From: Streptomyces katrae
GTDB taxonomy: Bacteria; Actinomycetota; Actinomycetes; Streptomycetales; Streptomycetaceae
Assembly: GCF_002028425.1 (NCBI RefSeq)
Contig: NZ_CP020042.1
Coordinates: 6,981,560 to 7,045,559, forward strand
Reading direction: 5' to 3'
DNA length: 64,000 bases
In this document: positions 58,041-64,000 of the stretch, one piece after another
How positions within the stretch are numbered: position 1 is the stretch's first letter
Layout of the letters: each line of letters begins with the position of its first letter
Notes under the pieces: model-generated
The model's input: the letters and a program-made list of their open reading frames with translations, nothing else
Told to the model about the DNA's origin: nothing
Databases searched by the model: none
Translations under genes and position numbers: made by a program

Positions 58041-58637
58041 ATGCCCGGCCCCGCCGTCCTCCGGATCCTGCGCGCCGCCGACCGCAGCGCGGTGCCCTGG
58101 AAGAACGGCGGCGGGGTCACCCGCGAGATCGCGGCCGCGCCCGAGGGCGCCGGGACGGAGGACTTCGGCTGGCGGGTCAGCCTCGCCGAAGTCGCCGCCG
58201 ACGGACCCTTCTCGCAGTTCCCGGGAGTCGACCGCACCCTCACCCTCGCCGAGGGCGCCGGCATGGACCTCACGGTCGCCGGCGCACCCCGGCGCGTGGA
58301 CGAGCGGTACGCGCCCTGCGACTTCCCCGGGGACGAGCCGACCGGCTGCCGGCTGCTGGGCGGTCCCGTGGTGAACTTCAACGTGATGTACCGGCGCGGC
58401 CGCGTCGAGGCGCACACCGCCGTCGTCCGGGGCGTGCTCCCCCTCTCCGCCCCGCCGGGCACCACCCTCCTGGTCGTCGCCCTGGACGGCCCGGCCCGGC
58501 TCGACCACCCGGAGGGGCCCGTCGAACTCGGCCCGTACGACGCCGTCTTGCTGCAAGCCCCGCCGGAGCCGTGCCGGGTCCGCACCGCAGGCCGGACGGC
58601 CGTCGTCGCACTGCGGACGTCCGGCACGGGCGATTGA
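58041..58637 (+). CDS. HutD/Ves family cupin protein
   Basis: A 198-residue beta-barrel protein of the HutD family. The opening RILRAADRSAVPWKNGGGVTREIA, in parts, and GWRVSLAEVAADGPFSQFPGVDRTLTL are diagnostic. The PVVNFNVMYRRG segment and LLVVALDGPARL strands complete the double cupin. HutD is linked to histidine utilisation in some bacteria and Ves to cold stress in E. coli; the streptomycete role is unknown and no hut gene is adjacent. GGAAGG precedes the ATG. Confidence 0.88.
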   Translation: MPGPAVLRILRAADRSAVPWKNGGGVTREIAAAPEGAGTEDFGWRVSLAEVAADGPFSQFPGVDRTLTLAEGAGMDLTVAGAPRRVDERYAPCDFPGDEPTGCRLLGGPVVNFNVMYRRGRVEAHTAVVRGVLPLSAPPGTTLLVVALDGPARLDHPEGPVELGPYDAVLLQAPPEPCRVRTAGRTAVVALRTSGTGD

Positions 58638-58714
58638 GCCGGTGACAGGGGTGTTTCGGACAACCGTTCCCGCACGCTTGGGTCAAGGGCCGGTAAAGCG
58701 CCATGCTGGCGCGC

Positions 58715-59473
58715 ATGTCGTCGAACACGCACGCGCCGAACGTGAATCCGATGCGCGACGGGGCCGCGCCCAGCCGGCGAGCCCTGCTGCGCACCGCCGT
58801 CGCCGGTACGGCCGCCGCCGGATCCGTCCTCGCCCTCGGCTCCGCCTTCCCCGCCTCCGCCGCCCCGTCGCCGGGCACCGCCGGCCGCCCCACCACACCC
58901 CGGCAGGCCCTGCGCGAACTGGAGGCCGGCAACCGGCGCTGGCGCACCCTCCGCGAGGAGCACCCGCACGAGTCGCCGTCGACCCGGCTGCGGCTCGCCA
59001 CCGGGCAGCACCCCTTCGCCGTCGTCCTCGGCTGCGTGGACTCCCGCGTCCCGCCCGAGCTCGTCTTCGACCAGGGGCTCGGCGACCTGCTGACCGTCCG
59101 CTCGGCCGGCGAGGTACTGGACGAGGCCGTGCTCGGCAGCATCGCCTACGGGGTGCTGGAACTGGCCGTCCCCCTGGTCCTGGTCCTCGGCCACCAGTCC
59201 TGCGGTGCCGTCGGCGCGGCCGTCCACGCCGACGAGACCGGCGGCCGGCTCCCCGCCCACATCCAGTACCTGGCCGACCAGATACGCCCGTCCATCGACC
59301 ACGCACAGCAGGGCGACGCCCGCGTCGCCGCCACCATCGACGCCCACGCCCGCCGCACCCGCGACCGGCTCGCCGCCGAACCCGACCTGGCCCGTGCGGT
59401 CTCCGCCGGCCGACTCGTCGTGGCCGCCGCCCGCTACGACCTCCGCGACCAGCGAGTACGCACCCTGGTCTAG
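58715..59473 (+). CDS. Tat-exported beta-carbonic anhydrase
   Basis: A 252-residue beta-class carbonic anhydrase with an N-terminal twin-arginine signal (SRRALLRTAVAGTAAAGSV), so the enzyme acts outside the membrane. Zinc ligands are Cys107 (GCVDSRVPPE, with the Asp109-Arg111 dyad), His160 and Cys163 (LGHQSCGAVGA). The ATG at 58715 is chosen; an ATG at 58703 in the same frame would add four residues. The TAG stop lies inside the CTAG flank of the MITE that follows at 59474. Bicarbonate/CO2 interconversion is expected. Confidence 0.88.
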   Translation: MSSNTHAPNVNPMRDGAAPSRRALLRTAVAGTAAAGSVLALGSAFPASAAPSPGTAGRPTTPRQALRELEAGNRRWRTLREEHPHESPSTRLRLATGQHPFAVVLGCVDSRVPPELVFDQGLGDLLTVRSAGEVLDEAVLGSIAYGVLELAVPLVLVLGHQSCGAVGAAVHADETGGRLPAHIQYLADQIRPSIDHAQQGDARVAATIDAHARRTRDRLAAEPDLARAVSAGRLVVAAARYDLRDQRVRTLV

Positions 59474-59660
59474 GCCGTCTCTTCCGGATCTCGCCTGGCC
59501 CGCGCCGCCCGGCACCGCACCTCTCCCCCAGCTACCGCTGGGAGGTGCCCCCAGCCTTGGCGGGGCACCAAGTACGTCCAGTACGGCGGCGCCCCGCCAA
59601 GGCGCCGATGCACGGCACCGACCGACGCGGGCTTAACCGGCAAGATCCGAAAGAGACGAC
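59474..59660. mobile_element. 187-bp MITE with imperfect 22-bp terminal inverted repeats and CTAG duplication
   Basis: The ends pair over 22 bp with 3 mismatches, beginning GCCGTCTCTTCC on the left and GTCGTCTCTTTC on the right when read inward. CTAG flanks both sides (59470-59473 and 59661-59664), a 4-bp duplication of the kind made by IS5-group transposases. The interior has two further hairpins and no coding capacity. The left CTAG supplies the TAG stop of the carbonic anhydrase gene. A truncated relative is at 21800. Confidence 0.72.
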
Positions 59661-59731
59661 CTAGCCCCAACTCCCCACCGTCCGGCGGCCCCGGGGAGAT
59701 ACGGGCACCGCACCCCGGGCAGAATCGAACG

Positions 59732-60604
59732 GTGATCACGACCGAATCCGAGACGGACCCCTTCGACGAGCACCGAAGGCTGCTCTTCGCCACCGCCTAC
59801 CGCATGCTCGGTACCGTCAGCGACGCCGAGGACATCGTCCAGGACGCCTGGCTGAGCTGGAACAAGGCCGACCGCTCGGAGGTGCGCCACCCCAAGGCGT
59901 ACCTCGTGCGCACGGTCACCAACCTCTCCCTGAACCGCCTCACCTCCGCCCGTGCCACCCGGGAGGAGTACATCGGCCCCTGGCTCCCGGAGCCCCTGCT
60001 CACCTCGCCCGACGTGGCGCAGGACCGGGAGCTCGCCGAAAGCGTCTCCATGGCGATGCTGGTCGTCCTGGAGACGCTCTCGCCCCTGGAACGGGCGGTG
60101 TTCGTGCTGCGCGAGGTCTTCGGCTTCTCGCACGCGGAGATCGCCGGCTTCCTCGACCGCGAGGAGCCTGCCGTCCGGCAGATCTCCTCCCGTGCGCGCA
60201 AGCACATCGCCGCCCGGCGGCCGCGCTTCGACACCGACGCCGCGGAGCGCGAGCGCGTCACGGACCGCTTCCTGACCGCCTGCGCCGGGGGCGACATCAA
60301 CGCCGTCCTGGAGATGCTCGCCCCCGACGTGACCGCCTGGTCGGACGGCGGCGGCAAGGTCAGTGCCGCCCGCCGCCCGCTGTACGGGCCCGACCACGTG
60401 GCCCGCTGGCTCTTCGGCGTGCTCGCCAGGCCCGCCAACGCCGGGGTCACCGTCACCCCCGCCCTGATCAACGGGGAGCTCGGCGTCCTCGCGGAGCTGG
60501 ACGGCGCCCCGACCGCCGCGCTCACCTACGACCTGGAGAACGGCCTGGTCCGCAACCTCCGCATCCAGGTCAACCCGGACAAGCTCGCGGGCCTGCGCCG
60601 CTGA
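59732..60604 (+). CDS. ECF41-family sigma factor with SnoaL-like C-terminal domain
   Basis: A 290-residue extracytoplasmic-function sigma factor. Sigma region 2 includes LLFATAYRMLGTVSDAEDIVQDAW and region 4 LSPLERAVFVLREVFGFSHAEIA (each in parts). A NTF2/SnoaL-like C-terminus follows. ECF41 hallmarks are present: WLPEPL at 84-89, DGGGK at 205-209 and NPDKL at 281-285, the motifs by which the tail controls the sigma. GTG 59732 is the start. The usual ECF41 neighbour, a carboxymuconolactone-decarboxylase/oxidoreductase/epimerase gene, is absent. Instead a TGTCACA/CGTC promoter stands before the next gene, an SGNH hydrolase. Confidence 0.92.
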   Translation: MITTESETDPFDEHRRLLFATAYRMLGTVSDAEDIVQDAWLSWNKADRSEVRHPKAYLVRTVTNLSLNRLTSARATREEYIGPWLPEPLLTSPDVAQDRELAESVSMAMLVVLETLSPLERAVFVLREVFGFSHAEIAGFLDREEPAVRQISSRARKHIAARRPRFDTDAAERERVTDRFLTACAGGDINAVLEMLAPDVTAWSDGGGKVSAARRPLYGPDHVARWLFGVLARPANAGVTVTPALINGELGVLAELDGAPTAALTYDLENGLVRNLRIQVNPDKLAGLRR

Positions 60605-60610
60605 AGGACC

Positions 60611-60665
60611 GCCCTGCCCTGCCCTGCCCTGCCCTGCCCTGCCCAGGCCGGGCCGGGCCGGGCCG
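60611..60665. repeat. Two 5-bp microsatellites between sigma factor and its likely target promoter
   Basis: Six GCCCT units (60611-60640) plus GCCC are followed by four GGCCG units (60646-60665). The tract is 7 bp after the sigma-factor stop and about 34 bp before the -35 of the putative ECF41 promoter. Copy number may vary by slippage. Confidence 0.85.
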
Positions 60666-60698
60666 GGCCCGGTCGGCCGGAAAAAACTCCGTCCCTCC

Positions 60699-60725
60699 TG
60701 TCACATCCGCAGGCCGGACCGCGTC
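60699..60725 (+). promoter_or_regulatory. ECF41-type promoter TGTCACA-N16-CGTC
   Basis: TGTCACA (60699-60705) and CGTC (60722-60725), 16 bp apart, match the published ECF41 promoter elements. The expected start point, 7-9 bp after CGTC, coincides with the GTG start at 60734, so the hydrolase mRNA is probably leaderless. Confidence 0.75.
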
Positions 60726-60733
60726 AGGGTGGT

Positions 60734-62005
60734 GTGAACAAGAACAAGACCGCTCTCGCCGCCCCGCTCGCCGCCGCCCTCCTGGCCGCGGCCGCCACCA
60801 CCGCCACCCCCGCCGCAGCCGCGTACGGCAGCCCCTGGCACAGCGCCTGGGGTACCTCCCCGCAGGCCCCCACCCACACCGACTGGTTCCCCAACTGGTC
60901 CGAGGAGGGCTTCGCCGACCAGTCGGTGCGCCAGGTGATCCGGGCCGGGGCCCAGGGCGGCGAGCTGCGCGTCCGGCTCTCCAACGCCTACGGCAAGACC
61001 CCGCTGCGGCTGACCGGCGCGACCGTCGCCAAGAGCGCCGGGGGCGCCGCCGTCCGGCCGGAGACCGTCCGCACGCTGCGTTTCGGGGGCGCGGGCTCGG
61101 TGACCCTCCCGGCCGGCGCGGAGCGGTCCAGCGACGCCGTCGCCCTGCCCGTCCAGGCCTTCGAACAGCTCACCGTCACCCTGTACTTCCAGGGCCCGAC
61201 CGGCCCCGCCACCTTCCACAACGTCGCCATGGCCACCTCCTTCCGGGCCGCCGGCAACCACCTGCGCGACTCCGCCGCGGACGCCTTCTCGGGCGCGGAC
61301 GGCCAGAGCTTCTCCTGGTACTACCTGGCCGGGATCGACGTGCTGGACCCGGCCGCCCCCGGAGCGCGCCGCAGCGCGGTCGTCACCTTCGGGGACTCCC
61401 TCTCGGACGGCTTCGGCGCCACCCCCGGCGCCGACCGCCGCTACTCCGACGCCCTCGCCGGACGCCTCGCCGCCCAGGGGGCCGCGCGGCCGGTGCTCAA
61501 CGCGGGCATCGGCGGCAACAAGGTGCTCACCGACTCGCCCTGCTTCGGCGAGAGCGCCCTGAACCGCTTCCGCCGCGACGCCCTCGGCCGCCCCGACACC
61601 GCCGCCGTGATCGTCCTGGAGGGCACCAACGACATCGTCCAGCCCGACGGGGTCCAGGACCGCTGCACCACCGGCCCCCGGGTCACCGCCCAGCAGATCA
61701 TCGCCGGATACCGCGAGCTGATCCGCGAGGCCCACGCCCGCGGCGTCAGGATCATCGGCGGCACGGTCCCGCCTTACGCGGACTCCGCCTACTGGACCGC
61801 GCAGGGCGAGCAGGTGCGGGCCGAGGTCAACCAGTGGATCCGCACCAGCGGAGCCTACGACGCCGTCGTGGACTTCGACCGCGCGGTGGCCGACCCGGAG
61901 CACCCGGAGAAGCTCAAGGCCGACTTCGCCTTCGCCGACCGCCTCCACCTCAACGACGCCGGCTACCGGGCGATGGCCGAAGCCGTCGACCTCAACGCCC
62001 TCTAG
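60734..62005 (+). CDS. Secreted SGNH/GDSL-family hydrolase
   Basis: A 423-residue exported esterase-type enzyme. A signal peptide (NKNKTALAAPLAAALLAAAATTATPAAAA in parts) precedes a beta-rich N-terminal domain (about 35-200), then the SGNH hydrolase with Ser222 in FGDSLSDG, Gly in GIGGNKVL, Asn in EGTNDIV and Asp/His in DRLHLNDAGY. It may cleave acyl groups from glycans or lipids. It starts at GTG with no Shine-Dalgarno and sits on an ECF41-type promoter, so it is a likely direct target of the adjacent sigma factor. Confidence 0.9.
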   Translation: MNKNKTALAAPLAAALLAAAATTATPAAAAYGSPWHSAWGTSPQAPTHTDWFPNWSEEGFADQSVRQVIRAGAQGGELRVRLSNAYGKTPLRLTGATVAKSAGGAAVRPETVRTLRFGGAGSVTLPAGAERSSDAVALPVQAFEQLTVTLYFQGPTGPATFHNVAMATSFRAAGNHLRDSAADAFSGADGQSFSWYYLAGIDVLDPAAPGARRSAVVTFGDSLSDGFGATPGADRRYSDALAGRLAAQGAARPVLNAGIGGNKVLTDSPCFGESALNRFRRDALGRPDTAAVIVLEGTNDIVQPDGVQDRCTTGPRVTAQQIIAGYRELIREAHARGVRIIGGTVPPYADSAYWTAQGEQVRAEVNQWIRTSGAYDAVVDFDRAVADPEHPEKLKADFAFADRLHLNDAGYRAMAEAVDLNAL

Positions 62006-62032
62006 GGCAGGGGCAGGCCGGTCACCACCGCG

Positions 62033-62090
62033 GGTGGTGCGCGAGCGAGACTCAAGCCCCCCGCGAGCCGGGCACCAATCGCGCACCACC
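62033..62090. promoter_or_regulatory. 12-bp inverted repeat in the leader region of the PLP gene
   Basis: Arms GGTGGTGCGCGA (62033-62044) and its complement (62079-62090) enclose 34 bases. The dyad is 28-115 bp from the SGNH stop and the PLP start, so it could be a terminator of the former or a leader structure of the latter. No leader peptide with Cys codons is visible. Confidence 0.5.
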
Positions 62091-62147
62091 GCAGCTGGCT
62101 ACTTTTCGAAGGACCGCCCGCACGTCCAGCACCAAAGGGGGAGGCAC

Positions 62148-63107
62148 GTGGACAACGCGCTCACCACCCGCCGCATCGCGGCATCCTTCGAGGACCTCGT
62201 AGGCGACACCCCGCTCCTGCGGCTCCAGCTCGACGGTCTGCCCGCCACCGCCCGGGTCCTCGCCAAGCTGGAGGCCGCCAACCCGCTGTCCAGCATCAAG
62301 GACCGGGCCGCCCTCTTCATGCTGCGGGCCGCCGAGGAGTCCGGCGCGCTGGTGCCCGGTGCCACCGTCATCGAGTCGACCTCCGGCAACACCGGCATCG
62401 CCCTCGCCGCGCTCTCCGCCTCCCGCGGCTACCGGTGTCTGATCGTCCTTCCCTCCAACGCCTCCAGCGAGCGGGTGCTGACCCTGCGCATGCTGGGCGC
62501 CGACGTCGAGTTCACCGACCACACCCTCGGCTTCCGCGCCTGCGTCGAGCGCGCCGAGGAGCTGCACGCGCAGATGCCCGGCTCCTGGTACGCGCGCCAG
62601 CACGAGAACCCCGACAACGTGCGCGCCCACTACGAGACGACCGGGCCCGAGATCTGGCGCGACTCCGGCGGCCAGGTCGACTACCTGGTGTGCGGGGTCG
62701 GCACCGGCGGCACCCTCACCGGCATCGCACGCTACCTCCGCGAGTGCAACCCCGCCCTGAAGGTGGTCGCCGTCGAGCCCGCCGGCTCCGCGCTGCTCTC
62801 CGGCGGCGCGCCCGGCCCGCACCGCATCCCCGGCCTCAACGGCGGTTTCATCAGCCCCGTCACCGATGTCCACCTCATCGACGAGGTGATCGCCGTCGAC
62901 GACGCGGACGCCGCCGCCACCACGCGTGCCCTCGCCGCCCGCACGGGGCTCCTCGTCGGGATCTCCGCGGGCGCCGCCGCGTACGGCTGCCTCGAACTCG
63001 CCCGCCGGCACGACCTGTCGGACGCGGTCGTGGCGACCGTGTTCGCCGACAGCGGCGAGCGCTACCTCAGCTGGTGGCCGGAAGACCACACCGCCGGCCG
63101 GCCCTGA
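62148..63107 (+). CDS. PLP-dependent cysteine-synthase-family enzyme (CysK/SbnA-like)
   Basis: A 319-residue fold type II PLP enzyme. The Schiff-base lysine is Lys51 in NPLSSIKDRAA, and the substrate loop STSGNTGIAL and phosphate loop GVGTGGTLTGIARYL are clear. The C-terminus is VFADSGERYLS. GTG 62148 has GGGGGAGG 4 bp upstream. The next gene, an ATP-grasp ligase, starts 97 bp on. CysK-like enzymes paired with an ATP-grasp ligase often make or use a diaminopropionate-type amino acid in natural-product or siderophore pathways. A housekeeping cysteine synthase is less likely in this context, but cannot be ruled out. Confidence 0.88.
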   Translation: MDNALTTRRIAASFEDLVGDTPLLRLQLDGLPATARVLAKLEAANPLSSIKDRAALFMLRAAEESGALVPGATVIESTSGNTGIALAALSASRGYRCLIVLPSNASSERVLTLRMLGADVEFTDHTLGFRACVERAEELHAQMPGSWYARQHENPDNVRAHYETTGPEIWRDSGGQVDYLVCGVGTGGTLTGIARYLRECNPALKVVAVEPAGSALLSGGAPGPHRIPGLNGGFISPVTDVHLIDEVIAVDDADAAATTRALAARTGLLVGISAGAAAYGCLELARRHDLSDAVVATVFADSGERYLSWWPEDHTAGRP

Positions 63108-63203
63108 ACGGCCGACCGGGCCCCGCCCCCACCGTCCGCACCCCGACGCCCGCCCGAGTACGAGCCCGAAATTCCCTGCCGCCGCAGGGGGAGAAGAGAG
63201 CGA

Positions 63204-64000
63204 ATGAACCCCGAGCGCACCCTGCTGCTCGTCGGTGGAACCGACGAGACCGTGCAGAAGGCCCACGACCTGGGGCTGAACGTGCTGCTCCTTCAGCACC
63301 CGACCAAGGTGAGCGAGCTGCAGAACCGCCTCGCCGCGGCCGTGGAGGTCGTCGACTTCACCGAGTGGTCCCTGGTCGAGCCCCTGGTGCGGGCCTGGCA
63401 CGAGAGCCCCGGCTTCGCCGCGGCCGTCTCCCTCACCGAGCCGGGACTGGAGAACGCGGGCCGGATCAACGACCTCTACGGGCTCGGGGGCACCGGCTAC
63501 GAGGTCACCGCCCGCATCCGGGACAAGGCCGCCATGCGCCGCTACGTCGCCGAGCACGACCCGGACCACGCGGTGGGCGCCCGCTCCCTGAAGACCCGTG
63601 AGGACCTGGACGCCTTCGGCGCCTCCTACGGCTTCCCCTTCATCGTCAAGCCCGTCGACGCCACCGCGAGCATCGGCGTCATGCGGGTGGCGGGCCCCGA
63701 GGACGCCGACCGGGTCTGGGACGAGGTCACCCGGCTCTCCGGCACCCGCACCGACCGGGTCTCCTCCCTCTTCGTCCTCAAGGACTTCCTCATGGAGGAG
63801 TTCCTCGACGGCCCCGAGTTCAGCGTCGAGTCCTTCAGCTTCGCCGGCCGCCACGTGATCGTCACCATCACCGAGAAGTTCACCTCGGACGGCCACTTCG
63901 CCGAGCTGGGCCACGCGGTCCCGGCCCGGCTCTCCGAGGCCGACGACGCGGCGATACGCGAGGGCATACGCGGCTTCCTCGACGTGATGGGCATGCGCGA
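63204..64000 (+). CDS. ATP-grasp ligase, cut by window end (3' partial)
   Basis: The first 265 residues of an ATP-grasp enzyme, broken by the end of the window. The N-terminal pre-ATP-grasp domain opens RTLLLVGGTDETVQKAHDLG. The ATP lysine-type region FIVKPVDATASIGVMRV and the hinge FLMEEFLDGPEFSVESF are characteristic of L-amino-acid ligases of the BL00235/DcsG/DdaF group. GGGGGAG precedes the ATG. With the PLP gene before it, a small amide or dipeptide is the expected product. The remaining C-terminal ligands lie outside the window. Confidence 0.88.
   Translation, partial: MNPERTLLLVGGTDETVQKAHDLGLNVLLLQHPTKVSELQNRLAAAVEVVDFTEWSLVEPLVRAWHESPGFAAAVSLTEPGLENAGRINDLYGLGGTGYEVTARIRDKAAMRRYVAEHDPDHAVGARSLKTREDLDAFGASYGFPFIVKPVDATASIGVMRVAGPEDADRVWDEVTRLSGTRTDRVSSLFVLKDFLMEEFLDGPEFSVESFSFAGRHVIVTITEKFTSDGHFAELGHAVPARLSEADDAAIREGIRGFLDVMGMR

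Noticed and set aside
1..64000. tRNA, rRNA and riboswitch genes
   Set aside because: No cloverleaf, rRNA core sequence or known riboswitch core was found by eye on either strand; a covariance-model scan would be needed to exclude small RNAs.

Overview
The window is chromosomal DNA from a high-GC actinomycete, almost certainly a Streptomyces. Base composition is very GC-rich with G/C at nearly every third codon position. Start codons are mixed ATG/GTG/TTG and many genes look leaderless. The families are typical of the genus: a TerD-VWA protein, a GH18 chitinase behind a DasR-type box, an ECF41 sigma factor, an I36 protease inhibitor, a type III PKS operon and several DUFs restricted to streptomycetes. 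I found no rRNA, tRNA, CRISPR array or phage/plasmid backbone. Both window edges cut genes: a DNA ligase at the left and an ATP-grasp ligase at the right.

Layout. 1-6.7 kb: DNA ligase (5' partial), an XRE-cupin regulator with a twin palindromic operator, a small membrane protein, a DHA2 MFS exporter with a membrane protein, a serine-hydrolase-like protein without its nucleophile motif, and a coupled hypothetical/WxG-type pair. 6.7-15 kb: gluconokinase, an ABC exporter behind a MerR-type promoter, a degenerate adenylation domain fused to a membrane domain, a GNAT/ATP-grasp fusion, a DUF350 membrane protein and an acyltransferase. 15.3-22.5 kb: a NarL-type two-component pair, an AEC transporter, a secreted trypsin-like protease, a Tat-exported bicovalent flavoprotein oxidase and a methyltransferase. 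22.6-31.5 kb: two divergent IucA/IucC siderophore synthetases, one apparently starting at CTG, a GntR regulator, an EntS-like MFS and an AI-2E family protein. 31.6-37.7 kb: an XRE-TPR regulator divergent from a secreted M64 peptidase, a type B carboxylesterase and a proline-rich membrane protein. 37.8-41.5 kb: an srsABC-like phenolic-lipid operon divergent from a UbiA prenyltransferase. 41.6-51.5 kb: PHP hydrolase, YjbQ, VOC, HPP, cupin/zinc-ribbon, I36 inhibitor plus lipoprotein, an nSTAND-WD40 protein, a 2OG oxygenase-like protein and a GNAT. 51.6-64 kb: ferredoxin reductase, secreted protein, F420/NADP-type oxidoreductase, TerD-VWA, chitinase, HutD, Tat-exported carbonic anhydrase, a MITE, an ECF41 sigma factor with a matching promoter on the next gene (an SGNH hydrolase), then a PLP synthase/ATP-grasp pair.

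The most interesting material is biosynthetic and regulatory. (1) The GNAT/ATP-grasp fusion facing a DUF350 protein, beside the inactive-looking adenylation/membrane fusion, could be an undescribed amide-ligase system at the membrane. (2) The ECF41 gene is followed by a TGTCACA-N16-CGTC promoter placed to give a leaderless mRNA for an exported hydrolase. (3) The divergent siderophore synthetases and (4) the terminal PLP/ATP-grasp pair suggest small-molecule products not assignable from sequence alone. (5) Two long inverted repeats share identical ends and each supplies the TAG stop codon of the gene it abuts. Functions are inferred from motifs read by eye; no database search was possible.
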